Below are positions 42,168-51,742 of a DNA stretch of 64,000 nucleotides, one piece after another (position 1 is the first letter of the stretch; every line of letters starts with the position of its first letter). Source of the DNA: Pseudomonas sp. H9 (GTDB lineage: Bacteria > Pseudomonadota > Gammaproteobacteria > Pseudomonadales > Pseudomonadaceae). The notes under the pieces were generated by a model. It was not told where the DNA came from, did not search any database, and saw only the letters and a list, made by a program, of their open reading frames with translations. Made by a program: the position numbers and the translations under genes. The stretch spans positions 54,589 through 118,588 of the forward strand of contig NZ_SMOK01000016.1 of NCBI RefSeq assembly GCF_004353925.1, given 5' to 3'.

Positions 42168-43826
42168 CTAAGCCTGCTGCCTGGCTTTTTCGACTGTCGC
42201 GGTGACGGCCGTGCGAGCGAACAAACGGACCTCATCCTCCTTGATCATGTCGGCCGCTTTTTCGGCAATCATCATCGCCGGGGCATTGGTGTTGCCGGAG
42301 ATCAGCGTCGGCATGATCGACGCATCGACCACGCGCAGCCCTTCAAGGCCATGCACCCGCAGGCGCTCATCGACCACCGCCTCCGGACCGCGGCCCATTT
42401 TGCAAGTGCCCACCGGATGGAAAATCGACGAGCCGTTGCGACGCACGAAATTGAGCATGTCTTCATCCGTTTGCACCGACACACCGGGGTTGTACTCATC
42501 GGCGATGTAACCGGCCATGGCCTGGCTCGCGGCAAGCTGACGCGCCATCTTGAAACCACGCACCATGGTTTGCCGATCGTCCTCGGTGGCCAGGTAGTTG
42601 GGCTCGATCCACGGTGCATCCTTGGGATTGTTCGAACGAATACGCAGCTCGCCGCGACTGCTCGGGCGCAACTGACACACCGACATGGTGAAGCCCGGCC
42701 ATGTGTGCGGCTTGCCCGCGGTCATGTCAGCGCTGAGGGTGCCAAAGTGAAACTGGATGTCGGGGGTCTGCTCCTGCGGTCGGCTCTTGGCGAACATGCA
42801 GCCTTGCTGAATGCCCACCGCCAGCGGCCCCTTGCGAAACAATGCCCACTTCATGCCGATCCAGGCCTGGCCCCACAGGGTACGCAATTGATCGTTGGTG
42901 GTGATTGGCCGGGTGCACTTGAACATGATGCGGATCTGCAAATGGTCCTGCAGGTTGCGGCCAACGCCGGGCAGCTCATGCACGACGTCAATGCCATGTT
43001 GCTCAAGTAGCTCACGCGGGCCGATCCCCGAAAGCTGCAGCAATTGCGGCGATTGCAAGGCGCCGGCGCACAGCAGAACTTCCTTGCGCGCCCTGGCGCT
43101 CACCGGTTGCCCTGCCCGCTCGTAAGCGACGCCCACCGCTCGCTTGCCCTTGAACAACACCTTGCTGGCCTGAGCGCTGGTTTCAATGGTCAGGTTCTTG
43201 CGATTGCGTGCAGGCTTGAGGTACGCCTTGGCCGCCGAACAGCGCCAGCCGTTGCGGGTGGTGAGCTGGAAATAGCCGACGCCTTCCTGCTGCGCACCAT
43301 TGAAGTCATCATTGCGCGGTACCCCGATCTGGTTGGCACCGCGAATAAAGGCCTCGACCAATTCATTGCGTTCACGCAGATCCGATACATACAGCGGGCC
43401 GCTGCCGCCGTGGTACTCGCTTTCACCGCGCTCGTTGCATTCCATTTTCTTGAAATACGGCAGCACATTGCGCCAGCCCCAACCCTTGTTGCCCTGCGTC
43501 TCCCAGTGGTCATAGTCTTGCGCCTGGCCACGGATGTAGACCAGGCCGTTGATCGAACTGCAACCGCCCAAGGTTTTACCCCGTGGCCAGTAGATCGGAC
43601 GGTTGTCCAGCGCTGGCACCGGCTCGGTGTGGAACGACCAGTTGTAGGTTGGGTTGAACATGGTCTTGCCATAGCCAATGGGCAAGTGAATCCAGAAGTG
43701 GCGGTCGTTCGGGCCCGCTTCAAGCAGTAGGACGGTGTTTTTTCCACCTTCACTCAGTCGGTTGGCCAAGGCGCATCCGGCCGACCCTGCGCCCACCACG
43801 ATGTAGTCGTATTCAGGTGCGTTCAT
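42168..43826 (-). CDS. GMC-family FAD alcohol oxidoreductase
   Basis: A 552-residue choline/alcohol dehydrogenase-like flavoprotein. The FAD loop is [19 protein letters not shown] at 7-25, [20 protein letters not shown] marks GMC signature 1, [16 protein letters not shown] signature 2, and the active-site histidine and asparagine are in [12 protein letters not shown] and [18 protein letters not shown]. It should oxidise an alcohol to an aldehyde, likely the alcohol freed by the sulfatase encoded 21 bases upstream. The aldehyde could go to the operon's aldehyde dehydrogenase. BetA and AlkJ share the family; no betaine genes are present. Confidence 0.9.
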   Translation of the reverse strand: MNAPEYDYIVVGAGSAGCALANRLSEGGKNTVLLLEAGPNDRHFWIHLPIGYGKTMFNPTYNWSFHTEPVPALDNRPIYWPRGKTLGGCSSINGLVYIRGQAQDYDHWETQGNKGWGWRNVLPYFKKMECNERGESEYHGGSGPLYVSDLRERNELVEAFIRGANQIGVPRNDDFNGAQQEGVGYFQLTTRNGWRCSAAKAYLKPARNRKNLTIETSAQASKVLFKGKRAVGVAYERAGQPVSARARKEVLLCAGALQSPQLLQLSGIGPRELLEQHGIDVVHELPGVGRNLQDHLQIRIMFKCTRPITTNDQLRTLWGQAWIGMKWALFRKGPLAVGIQQGCMFAKSRPQEQTPDIQFHFGTLSADMTAGKPHTWPGFTMSVCQLRPSSRGELRIRSNNPKDAPWIEPNYLATEDDRQTMVRGFKMARQLAASQAMAGYIADEYNPGVSVQTDEDMLNFVRRNGSSIFHPVGTCKMGRGPEAVVDERLRVHGLEGLRVVDASIMPTLISGNTNAPAMMIAEKAADMIKEDEVRLFARTAVTATVEKARQQA

Positions 43827-43847
43827 TGGTGACTCCCTCGCCGTGCC

Positions 43848-45308
43848 TCAGTTGAAATCCACCGCCACACCCGGCGGTGGCGAGTAACCCAGGTCGCCTC
43901 GGGCCACTACTGCTTCGCGGCCACCGTTGAGGGCGAGCAGCTCGGCCTGGCGCTTTCGGGCGCGGGCATCCACCTCTACGGGCAGGCAGACGGTTTCCAG
44001 CTTCGCGCGGTACTCGGCGACCAGCGTCTCGTTACCCGGAACTTCAGCGAGGTTGAGCAGCTCTTCCGGGTCTTCGAGCAGGTCGAACAGTTGCGGCGGG
44101 TAGTCGACGTAATGCACGTACTTGTAGCGCTCGTCACGGATCATGAAGGCGCCGGTCGCCGAACCCATGCCGTGGTACTCGGCAAACGCCAGTCGGTCGG
44201 CATCGGGTTGATTGGCCAGGCTGAACAACGACTCACCCGACAGCGATTTCTCAGCTTCGGTGGGTGCAATGCCGACCGCTTCGAGAATGGTTGGGTAAAC
44301 GTCGATGTGGGTAATCGGGGTGGTCTTCTCAGCACCGACCGGAATGCCTTCACCGGCAATAATCAGCGGCACGCCGACGGCTTCCTCGAACATCGTCGAC
44401 TTGCCCCAGAGGCCGCGGCTGCCCAAGTTGTCGCCGTGGTCGCTGGTGTAGATGATCCGGGTGTCATCGCTCAGGCCACAGCTTTGAAGGGTGCTCATCA
44501 CCTTGCCGATGTTCTCGTCCAGGAAGCTGACCAGGCCGTAGTAGCCTGCCAGGGCGCGACGCACCTTGTCTTCGCTGTCGAAGAAGTCGTCGTAGGCAAA
44601 GCTTGACGCGTAATCCTTGAGGAAAGGATGGTTCGGGCGTTCAGCCTTGTCGTACAGCTTTGGCCACGGCAGGTTGTCATCCAGGTAGTAGCGATAGAAG
44701 TGCTCAGGCGGCGCGGTCAGCGGGAAATGCGGCGCGACGAACGAGACAAACAGTACCCAGGGCTGGTCCTGATATTTTGGCGCTTCTTCGCGCAACCAAG
44801 TCTGCGCCAACGCTGCGATATTACGGTCGTACATGGTGTAAGACGACTCGCCTGGGCCAGCCTGCCCGGCCATTTTCCAGGCACCGCCGCGACGTGGCAG
44901 GTCTTCGCGCACCAGGCCCATCAGGTCGCCTTTGCCCTCAATGACATGCATCGGCACGATTTCCTGGCTGAAGCCGTTGTCGTCATCGATTGAGCGAAAG
45001 TGCAGCTTGCCGATCGAGACGCAATGTTGCCCGGCGTCACGCACCCGATGGTGCCAGCTGGTCACCGAACCATCGTAGGGGTCGGCGTTGTCCCAGAAGC
45101 CCATCTGGTGGATGTAGCGCCCGGTGGCAAACGTCGCCCGTGCCGGAATGCACACCGGCGAGTTGCAGTAGGCCGAGGTGAACCGGGTGCCCGTGGCGGC
45201 AAGCGCGTCGAGGTTCGGCGTTTTGACGAAATCATTGCCGTAGCAGCCAAGGGCTTTAGGGTTATGTTCATCGGACATGAACACGATGAGGTTTTTGGCT
45301 TTATTCAT
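43848..45308 (-). CDS. Type I sulfatase (choline-sulfatase-like, formylglycine enzyme)
   Basis: A 486-residue sulfatase. I chose ATG at 45308 (GGAG six bases upstream); numbering from there, the modifiable cysteine is C53 in the CIPAR motif, followed by the TFATGRYIHQMGF segment. Metal ligands are recognisable in VFMSDEHNPKALG near the N-terminus and YTSDHGDNLGSRGLWGKSTMFEEAVGVP in mid-protein. No signal peptide, so it acts in the cytoplasm. It hydrolyses a sulfate ester (or, in related enzymes, a phosphonate monoester). A palindromic operator overlaps its leader. Maturation needs a formylglycine-generating enzyme not encoded here. Confidence 0.87.
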   Translation of the reverse strand: MNKAKNLIVFMSDEHNPKALGCYGNDFVKTPNLDALAATGTRFTSAYCNSPVCIPARATFATGRYIHQMGFWDNADPYDGSVTSWHHRVRDAGQHCVSIGKLHFRSIDDDNGFSQEIVPMHVIEGKGDLMGLVREDLPRRGGAWKMAGQAGPGESSYTMYDRNIAALAQTWLREEAPKYQDQPWVLFVSFVAPHFPLTAPPEHFYRYYLDDNLPWPKLYDKAERPNHPFLKDYASSFAYDDFFDSEDKVRRALAGYYGLVSFLDENIGKVMSTLQSCGLSDDTRIIYTSDHGDNLGSRGLWGKSTMFEEAVGVPLIIAGEGIPVGAEKTTPITHIDVYPTILEAVGIAPTEAEKSLSGESLFSLANQPDADRLAFAEYHGMGSATGAFMIRDERYKYVHYVDYPPQLFDLLEDPEELLNLAEVPGNETLVAEYRAKLETVCLPVEVDARARKRQAELLALNGGREAVVARGDLGYSPPPGVAVDFN

Positions 45309-45318
45309 TTCAGTCTCC

Positions 45319-45340
45319 AAAGCTATTGAGCCATAGCTTT
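45319..45340. promoter_or_regulatory. GntR-type operator in the sulfatase leader
   Basis: AAAGCTAT-TGAGCC-ATAGCTTT is a perfect 8-base inverted repeat with six-base spacer, 11 bases upstream of the sulfatase ATG. Arms match the palindrome before gntR. Its nearness to the start suggests repression by blocking transcription of an internal promoter. Confidence 0.62.
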
Positions 45341-45355
45341 CTTGCAGGGGATTTT

Positions 45356-46306
45356 TTACAGATCCAGCACCAGCAGCGAACTCTTGGAACGCGAGCAGCA
45401 GATCAGCAGGTGCTCCTGCTTCTCGTCGTCGCTGAGGATGAAATCGCGGTGATCGACTTCACCGTCGATGAAGCGGGTCTTGCAGGTGCCGCAGATACCG
45501 GCCTCGCATGAGGTTTCGCACGGCAGGCCGGCGTCGCGCAGGGCCTGGGCAATGCTTTTGCTGCTGGGGACATTCAGGGTCTGGCCGCTGCGCGACAGCG
45601 TGATCTGGAATTCACCGTCACTGTCGGTGCCAGTGCTTTGTGGCGCGACAGGTGCGGCAAAGTGTTCGAAATGCACGGTGCCTTGCGGCCAATGCTCGGT
45701 TGCTGCCTTGACGCCGGCCATCAGCCCGGCCGGGCCACAGCAGTACACATGCGTGCCGGGCTGGTGATGCATCAGCAGTTCACGGATGTCCAGGCGGCGG
45801 GCTGGATCGCCACCGTCGTAGTGGATGACCACGCGCTTGTCGAGCAGCGGCGCCAAGCGCTCTTTGAACGCCGTGCGTTCAGGGTTCTCGCCACAGTAAT
45901 ACAGTATGTATTCGGCGCCGCTCGCTTCAAACTGCTCAAGCATCGCCATCATCGGCGTGACGCCGATGCCGCCGCCGATCAATAGGTGGCGCTGGGCCTT
46001 GTCGGCGACCGGGAAATGGTTGCGTGGCTCGGAAATCTGCAGCAGATCGCCAGCCTTGACGTTGGTGTGCAAGCTACGCGAGCCGCCTCGGCCGTCGGCA
46101 ACGTTCAATACGCCGATCACATAGCGATCCCGCTCATGTGGGCTGTTGCACAGCGAATACTGGCGAATGAAGCCGCCGGGCAGGTGCACATCCAGATGCG
46201 CACCGGCAGTGAATGGGGGCAAGGGTTTGCCTGCCGGATCGACGAACTCGAAGGTATTGATACCGGTCGCCTGGTTCTCGATGCACCGTACTTTGACTGT
46301 TTGCAT
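45356..46306 (-). CDS. Ferredoxin reductase-type oxygenase reductase (VanB-like)
   Basis: A 316-residue reductase of the phthalate-dioxygenase-reductase class: FMN/flavin domain with RQYSLCNSP (about 48-56), NAD domain with LLIGGGIGVTPMMAM (about 108-122) and CCGPAGLM, and a C-terminal plant-type 2Fe-2S domain with CETSCEAGICGTC and a last cysteine in LICCS. It passes electrons from NAD(P)H to the Rieske oxygenase encoded 81 bases upstream. Part of the aldehyde dehydrogenase-Rieske-reductase-sulfatase-GMC series. Confidence 0.92.
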   Translation of the reverse strand: MQTVKVRCIENQATGINTFEFVDPAGKPLPPFTAGAHLDVHLPGGFIRQYSLCNSPHERDRYVIGVLNVADGRGGSRSLHTNVKAGDLLQISEPRNHFPVADKAQRHLLIGGGIGVTPMMAMLEQFEASGAEYILYYCGENPERTAFKERLAPLLDKRVVIHYDGGDPARRLDIRELLMHHQPGTHVYCCGPAGLMAGVKAATEHWPQGTVHFEHFAAPVAPQSTGTDSDGEFQITLSRSGQTLNVPSSKSIAQALRDAGLPCETSCEAGICGTCKTRFIDGEVDHRDFILSDDEKQEHLLICCSRSKSSLLVLDL

Positions 46307-46387
46307 GCTGCGCCTCGATCTTTGTTGTTGTCTGGGCGATGAGTCGTCAGAGCGTCGGGCCTGACCTGGCCAAGCCCGACAAACCGA

Positions 46388-47791
46388 TCAACGCTTCTGG
46401 AAGAGTTGTTGATCGTCGAGCTCATCAAGACGCTGGCGCACATAGGCGTCGCGCTCACGGGCCGGGAAACGGTCGGCATCCTTCATCACACCGATGACCT
46501 TGCGGTTGATTTCCAGCAGCAACTCACGGTCGGCACGGGCCGGATCACGGGGGATTTTCAACACCGAGTCCTGGGAGTACATGGCCAACGGGTCATCGCT
46601 GTTGAGATCGGCACGCCCCACCGGTTTGCCTTCGGCCAACTTGCGCGCGGCATCGCGGAGCAACTTGCGGCACAGGTAGACACCAATGTCGGAACGCCCC
46701 GGGTGCTCCATGCCATGAATCGCGATCGGGCGCTGGCTGACCAATGCTTCCCAGTCGCCCGGTGCTCGCTGGCCTTCTTCATAAGTACGGCTGCCGGTCT
46801 GGCCTTCGAGGAAGTCGATCTTGTCGACGCCGCAATCTTCCTTGCAGCCCAGATGGCGTGGGTCGACTTCATCGTTGAAATGCCGCCAGCCGAAGAGAAT
46901 GGTGTTGGTGTCATCGACCGGCACATGCCAACGGCTCATGGCCACTGTGGAATGGCGCTCTTCGGCCGCCGACGGCACCAGCGAGCCAATCTGGCACAGG
47001 TGCGGGAAGGTCATTTCGGTGATGCGCACCCAGACCTTGTCTTCGGCCACCCGGCGCCCGGCGACGAAGGCAACACCATTACCTTCACGCGTCGGCTCCC
47101 AGTGCATGACCGGCATGTCGCCGAAACCTTCCAGCGACACCCCGGCGGCGGTCGCGGCGTCGACACCTTCGACGGTCATGTTGTTATGCAGCACGGCGGT
47201 GTGCATGTGGTCCATGATGTTTTCGAACACCTGCAACCAGTTGCACGGGTAAACGTTGGAGAACGCCACCAACTCGGTGCCGGCCGGCTGGGTGAAGGAT
47301 TCATACTCAGGGAACTTCGGTTTCTGATCCGGCGGCCCCATATAGGCAAACACCAAGCCATGGCGTTCGAATGCCGGGTACGCGGGCTGGCAAACGCTGT
47401 CTTTGAGTTTGCTGTCTTCCGGCTCGCAAGGGGTTTCCATCAGCGTGCCGTCCACGCCCCACTTCCAGCCGTGATAGCAGCAACGAATGCCGTGGTCCTG
47501 GATGATGCCGAACTCCAGCGAAGCACCGCGGTGAGCACAGTGGCGATGCAGCACACCGACCTCACCGCTGCGGTCCCGGAACGCCACCAGGTCTTCTCCG
47601 AGAATGCGGATCGCCTTGGGCAGTTCGCCCAGCTCTTGCGACAGGCACACCGGGTGCCAGAAGCGGCGCATGTACTCGCCCATTTCGGAGCCTGGGCCAA
47701 CACGGGTCAGCTCGGCATCTTCGGTCGGAATGATGTTGTAGTGGTAGCCACCGTAAGGAATGTTCTGCGCTTTACCATCTGCACGGCTCAT
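46388..47791 (-). CDS. Rieske non-haem iron oxygenase, alpha subunit
   Basis: A 467-residue ring-hydroxylating or O-demethylating oxygenase of the phthalate/vanillate type. The Rieske cluster ligands are in CAHRGASLEF (C-x-H) and CCYHGWKW (C-x-x-H), near residues 85-110; the mononuclear iron site is in FENIMDHMHTAVLH (D-H-x-x-H type). It is longer than VanA by about 110 residues, closer to the larger phthalate-dioxygenase-like enzymes. GAGG precedes the ATG. With the reductase it would hydroxylate or dealkylate an aromatic substrate; the exact one is unknown. Confidence 0.9.
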   Translation of the reverse strand: MSRADGKAQNIPYGGYHYNIIPTEDAELTRVGPGSEMGEYMRRFWHPVCLSQELGELPKAIRILGEDLVAFRDRSGEVGVLHRHCAHRGASLEFGIIQDHGIRCCYHGWKWGVDGTLMETPCEPEDSKLKDSVCQPAYPAFERHGLVFAYMGPPDQKPKFPEYESFTQPAGTELVAFSNVYPCNWLQVFENIMDHMHTAVLHNNMTVEGVDAATAAGVSLEGFGDMPVMHWEPTREGNGVAFVAGRRVAEDKVWVRITEMTFPHLCQIGSLVPSAAEERHSTVAMSRWHVPVDDTNTILFGWRHFNDEVDPRHLGCKEDCGVDKIDFLEGQTGSRTYEEGQRAPGDWEALVSQRPIAIHGMEHPGRSDIGVYLCRKLLRDAARKLAEGKPVGRADLNSDDPLAMYSQDSVLKIPRDPARADRELLLEINRKVIGVMKDADRFPARERDAYVRQRLDELDDQQLFQKR

Positions 47792-47843
47792 GGATAGATC
47801 CTCATCGTTACTATTGTTGTTAGGGGAAACATCACTTCATGGA

Positions 47844-49283
47844 CTAAACAGCACTTGCCTGGCTGACAAAGCGCGTTTGCAAATACGCATCCAACCCTTC
47901 AGGGCCACCTTCATGGCCGATGCCGCTTTGCTTGGTGCCGCTGATCGGCGCATCGGCCAACGCGGGGGTAAAGCTGTTGATGCCAATCCAGCCGGCATCG
48001 AAGGCTTCGCTGACCTCGGCAGCACGTTTGATTGACTGGGTAAAGGCATACGCTGCCAGACCGAAATCCACGCCATTGGCGCGCTGCATGACCTCGTCGA
48101 AATCGTTGAAAGGCATGATCGGAGCGACGGGGCAGAACGGCTCCTCGTGCAGGATGCGCGACAGCGGATCGAGATCGGTCAGCACCGTGGGCTGGAAGAA
48201 GTAGCCGAGATCGAACAATCGGTTACCGCCGGCGGCGACCGTGGCACCGCGCGATTTTGCGTCGGCTACCAATTCCATCGTCGACTCAAGGCGGCGCGCG
48301 TTGGCCAGGGGGCCCATGCTGATACCGGCTTCCAGGCCGTTGCCGACCTTTACAGCATTGGCGAACTCGACAAAGTGGCGGGTGAAAGCTTCATACACCC
48401 GCTCATGGACAAAGAAGCGGCTTGCCGACACGCAGACCTGACCTGCGTTACGGAACTTGAAACCGGCACAGGCACGCGCCACCGCCTGCACATCGACATC
48501 GTCGAAGACCACCACCGGCGAGTGTCCGCCCAGTTCCATGGTGACGGGCTTGAGCTGCTTGGCTGCCAGGGTACTGAGCAGACGCCCGACAGGGACCGAG
48601 CCGGTGAACGACACCTTGCGGGTAATCGGCGATGCAATGAGCCGATCGGACACCTGACTCGGCTCGCCGAACAGCATGTTGATTACACCCTTGGGCAGAC
48701 CGGCATCAACGAACGCGCGGATCACGCCGACACACACACCCGGCGTTTCTTCGGCGGGTTTGACGATCACCGAACACCCGGCGGCCAAGGCGGCAGCCAC
48801 CTTGCGCGCTACCAACACAGCCGGGAAGTTCCAGGGGGCGAATGCTGCGACCGGACCAATCGGGCGCTTGACCGTCGTCTGCACCAGCTCTGGCTGACGC
48901 GGCGGCAGCAGGCGGCCATAGGCGCGTTTGCCCTCCTCGGCACACCAGCGGATGGTTTCGACCACGCGATCGATTTCACCGCGGGCGTCGGCCAGAGGTT
49001 TGCCGTTTTCCAGAGTGAGTATGCGGGCCAGCTGTTCGCGGCGAACCTGAATCAAGTCGGCTGCGCGCTCCATCACTACCTGGCGATCCCAGGCGGAGGT
49101 TGTGCGCCAGACCTGGAATCCTTCCTGCGCAGATGCCAGTGCGTCGGCGATGTCCTGCTCACTCGCCAGCGGAAGTTCGGCCAGTACGTCTTCGGTAGCG
49201 GGGTTGACCACCGGAATCGTTTGACGGCCCTCGCCCGCGCGCCATTGACCATCGATATACAAACCTAGCTCTACGTCATACAT
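47844..49283 (-). CDS. NAD(P)-dependent aldehyde dehydrogenase
   Basis: A 479-residue aldehyde dehydrogenase of the succinate-semialdehyde/vanillin type. FAPWNFPAVLVARKVAAALAAG binds cofactor, TMELGGHSP carries the general-base glutamate, and FRNAGQVCVSASRF the catalytic cysteine (about 282). AGGAG precedes the ATG. First gene of the operon that runs on through Rieske oxygenase, reductase, sulfatase and GMC. It probably oxidises the aldehyde made by the GMC enzyme or freed by demethylation. Confidence 0.9.
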   Translation of the reverse strand: MYDVELGLYIDGQWRAGEGRQTIPVVNPATEDVLAELPLASEQDIADALASAQEGFQVWRTTSAWDRQVVMERAADLIQVRREQLARILTLENGKPLADARGEIDRVVETIRWCAEEGKRAYGRLLPPRQPELVQTTVKRPIGPVAAFAPWNFPAVLVARKVAAALAAGCSVIVKPAEETPGVCVGVIRAFVDAGLPKGVINMLFGEPSQVSDRLIASPITRKVSFTGSVPVGRLLSTLAAKQLKPVTMELGGHSPVVVFDDVDVQAVARACAGFKFRNAGQVCVSASRFFVHERVYEAFTRHFVEFANAVKVGNGLEAGISMGPLANARRLESTMELVADAKSRGATVAAGGNRLFDLGYFFQPTVLTDLDPLSRILHEEPFCPVAPIMPFNDFDEVMQRANGVDFGLAAYAFTQSIKRAAEVSEAFDAGWIGINSFTPALADAPISGTKQSGIGHEGGPEGLDAYLQTRFVSQASAV

Positions 49284-49357
49284 GGATCTTGCTCCTGCTG
49301 GTTGTCGGGGCGGTGAAGCGAGGGCGGGTTGCGCCTGGATGATTTTTTAAATCCTGC

Positions 49358-49376
49358 ATAACTATATAGCTATATC
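49358..49376. promoter_or_regulatory. GntR-type operator before the aldehyde dehydrogenase operon
   Basis: ATAACTATATAGCTATATC contains the shared core CTATATAG (49362-49369) and the 12-base perfect palindrome ATATAGCTATAT. It lies about 80 bases upstream of the aldehyde dehydrogenase ATG, a normal distance for a promoter-blocking operator. The rest of the 374-base gap holds REP pair 6 and no gene I can support. Confidence 0.65.
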
Positions 49377-49474
49377 TGAAAAACTGTCAAACCCTTCGCG
49401 CCGAGGTTTTTGCAAAGGCAGCAGGCAGCCGATGGCCGCTCCAGGGGAGATACAGGTTGAGAGAGGATGTGGGG

Positions 49475-49542
49475 GTATCGCGGGGCAAGCCCGCTCCCAC
49501 CAGGGTTTCAAAGTCTCTGTGGGAGCGGGCTTGCCCCGCGAA
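49475..49542. repeat. REP palindrome pair 6 (opposite arrangement)
   Basis: Two REP cores lie in the reverse order to the other pairs: the GCGGGGCAAGCCCGCTCCCAC arm comes first and the GTGGGAGCGGGCTTGCCCC arm second. They sit between the aldehyde dehydrogenase promoter and the MocR gene's 3' end. Confidence 0.9.
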
Positions 49543-49657
49543 GCAAACACTGCGGTGGATGGCACGGGCATCGCCCGTGTTCGCGGCGCTTCGACGCCTC
49601 GATGAATCCGCTCCCACACAGAGTGTGTAAGACAGTTGCACCCACTATCGGGAGGGG

Positions 49658-51154
49658 TTATTGGGCCAGGGCTTTGGCCAAGCGGCGCACTGCTGATTCG
49701 ATTTCATGCGCTGTTAACGAGGAGTAGCCGAGCAACCAGCCTTCCTGCTTCGCTTCCCCTGCGTACAGGCGGCTCAGCCCGGACAGCTGAATGCCCACGC
49801 TGGCGGCTTGTTTGAGTGTGTCGGCTTCTGACCAACCGGCATGCAGCAAGCAGGGAATCTGCAACCCGCCCGGTGGATGCAGGGCGGTGACAATGCCGTT
49901 CAGGTGCGTGCCAATGGCATCGAGCAGTACCGCTCGACGTTCTGCATAGAGTTTGCGCATCGCTCTGACATGGGCGTTGTAATGGCCGTCATCCATGAAC
50001 CGCGCCAAAGTCAGTTGCAGGGTCTGAGGGGTGTGGCCGTCCATCACACTGCGGGCATAGGTGAACGGTTTGACCAACTCAGGGGGTAAAACCATGTAGC
50101 CCATGCGCAAGCCTGGATAGAGGGTTTTGCTGAACGTGCCGACATACAGGGTTCGATGGTAGGTATCCAGGCCCTGCACGCAGGCCGTAGGTTGCCCTTC
50201 ATAGTGAAACTCGCTGTCGTAGTCATCTTCGATGATCCACTTGCGCTTCTGCGCAGCCCAGGCGATCAACGCGAGCCTGCGTTCCAGCGACAGGGTGACG
50301 CCGGTGGGGTATTGATGAGAGGGTGTCACGTACACGCATTGAGCACCGCTGCGGTCGGCCAGCAGCACATCGGTGCGCAGCCCTGCCCCATCGACATCAA
50401 TTGGCAAGACCCTGGCTTCTGCAGCCTGGAACGCTTTCCTTGCGCCGAAATAGCCCGGATTTTCCATGAGGATCGGTTTGTCGGCATCTACCAGCAACTG
50501 CGCACAAAGAAACAGCGCCTGGCGAGTGCTGCTCAAAATCAGAATCTGCTCAGGTGAACATTTCGCGCCGCGCTCAAGGTTCAGGTAGGTGGCAATCGAC
50601 TTGCGCAGTGGCTCAGCGCCTTGCGAGTCACCGTGCAGCAAAATGTGCGCACGGTAGTCTTTCACCACTTGGCGCTGTAAACGCTCCCACACCGCAACCG
50701 GAAAGTTGCGGGTTTCCGGTAACCCGGTGGCAAATGCCTTGACCACTTGCTGGTCGCTGACACCACCGCTGTCGAAGATCATCCGCCCGCGCTGGCTCAG
50801 GCCTTCGCCGGGCACGAGTTGCAGGTGCTCAGGAGCTTGCACTTTGAGCCGTCGCTTGGCTGCGCCGCGCAACTCCGGGCCCAGACGCTCACAGACAAAA
50901 CTGCCTGACCCTCCCCGACGCACGATGTAACCATCGCGATGCAGTTGCACATAGGCATTTTCGACAGTGTCGCGAGCAACCCCGAGCGACGTCGCCAGCC
51001 CACGTGTTGCCGGAAGCTTTGCCCCCGGCTGCAAGACACCTTCAAGTATCAGCGCGCGCAGTGCCCGTTGGATACGCTGGTGCAAATCCAGTTGCTGAAA
51101 CTCGCTGTCGTTGATGCGGATCTTTAGCGTGTCCAGCTCAAATGCAGTTGCCAT
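49658..51154 (-). CDS. MocR/PdxR-family regulator (GntR winged helix fused to aminotransferase fold)
   Basis: A 498-residue fusion. The N-terminal winged helix (about 20-85, LQPGAKLPATRGLATSLGVARDTVENAY) is followed by a fold-type I aminotransferase-like domain with DDYDSEFHYEG and the PLP lysine in GTFSKTLYPGLRMGYM. MocR proteins often regulate vitamin B6, GABA or amino-acid genes. I chose ATG at 51154; longer frames run into the divergent promoter. It is divergent from an acetyltransferase gene, its likely target. Confidence 0.9.
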   Translation of the reverse strand: MATAFELDTLKIRINDSEFQQLDLHQRIQRALRALILEGVLQPGAKLPATRGLATSLGVARDTVENAYVQLHRDGYIVRRGGSGSFVCERLGPELRGAAKRRLKVQAPEHLQLVPGEGLSQRGRMIFDSGGVSDQQVVKAFATGLPETRNFPVAVWERLQRQVVKDYRAHILLHGDSQGAEPLRKSIATYLNLERGAKCSPEQILILSSTRQALFLCAQLLVDADKPILMENPGYFGARKAFQAAEARVLPIDVDGAGLRTDVLLADRSGAQCVYVTPSHQYPTGVTLSLERRLALIAWAAQKRKWIIEDDYDSEFHYEGQPTACVQGLDTYHRTLYVGTFSKTLYPGLRMGYMVLPPELVKPFTYARSVMDGHTPQTLQLTLARFMDDGHYNAHVRAMRKLYAERRAVLLDAIGTHLNGIVTALHPPGGLQIPCLLHAGWSEADTLKQAASVGIQLSGLSRLYAGEAKQEGWLLGYSSLTAHEIESAVRRLAKALAQ

Positions 51155-51248
51155 GCGGTCTGCTCTAGGTGCGGCAAGTGGATGGCTCAACCATACCATT
51201 GTCACGGTACAAATCAGTCACCGTTTCCACCGTCACTAAGGATTGACC

Positions 51249-51719
51249 ATGACCGCCGTACAACAGGAGTTATCGATTCGCCCGGTAGTAAAAAAAGACT
51301 TCGACCAGTGGTACCCGTACTGGGCTGAGTATCAAGCGTTCTACAACGTGGATTTAAGCGCAGAGACGACCAGCACAACCTGGCGCCGCTTCTTCGACGC
51401 CAACGAACCGGTGCACTGCGCAGTCGCCTGCGACGGCGAAAACATCTACGGATTCGTCCACTACGTTTTTCACCGCTCAACCTGGGGCTGCAATGATTTC
51501 TGCTACCTGGAAGATCTGTACGTCTGCCCCAGCGTGCGGGGCCAGATGATCGGTAAAAAACTGATCGAGTATGTGCAAGGTCAGGCCCGGGAAAACACCT
51601 GTGACCGGCTTTACTGGCACACCCAGCAGAGCAATCACACCGCCCAACGACTTTACGACTGGATTGCCGAAAAGCCTGGCGTGATCGAGTACAGAATGCC
51701 GCTGGATGCAACGGCGTAA
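51249..51719 (+). CDS. GNAT N-acetyltransferase
   Basis: A 156-residue acetyltransferase with FHRSTWGCNDFCYLEDLYVCPSVRGQMIGKKLIEYV near 75-110, the acetyl-CoA loop being VRGQMIGK, and a C-terminal RLYWHTQQSNHTAQRLYDWIAEK helix typical of GNAT proteins. ATG at 51249 has AAGGA seven bases upstream. Divergent from the MocR regulator, which may control it; MocR-GNAT pairs of this kind occur in pseudomonads. Substrate unknown. Confidence 0.87.
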   Translation: MTAVQQELSIRPVVKKDFDQWYPYWAEYQAFYNVDLSAETTSTTWRRFFDANEPVHCAVACDGENIYGFVHYVFHRSTWGCNDFCYLEDLYVCPSVRGQMIGKKLIEYVQGQARENTCDRLYWHTQQSNHTAQRLYDWIAEKPGVIEYRMPLDATA

Positions 51720-51742
51720 AGGGGCTGGGTTTGGCCGTGGAC

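Noticed and set aside
43848..45308. Choline sulfatase (betC) operon
   Set aside because: The sulfatase and GMC enzyme resemble BetC and BetA at family level, but no betaine aldehyde dehydrogenase, BetI or choline transporter is present and a Rieske oxygenase shares the operon.
45356..47791. vanAB vanillate demethylase
   Set aside because: The Rieske protein is about 110 residues longer than VanA, and regulator and neighbours differ; only the class can be assigned.
51155..51205. Longer N-terminus for the MocR regulator
   Set aside because: It extends into the divergent promoter without a ribosome-binding site; the winged helix starts normally from ATG 51154.
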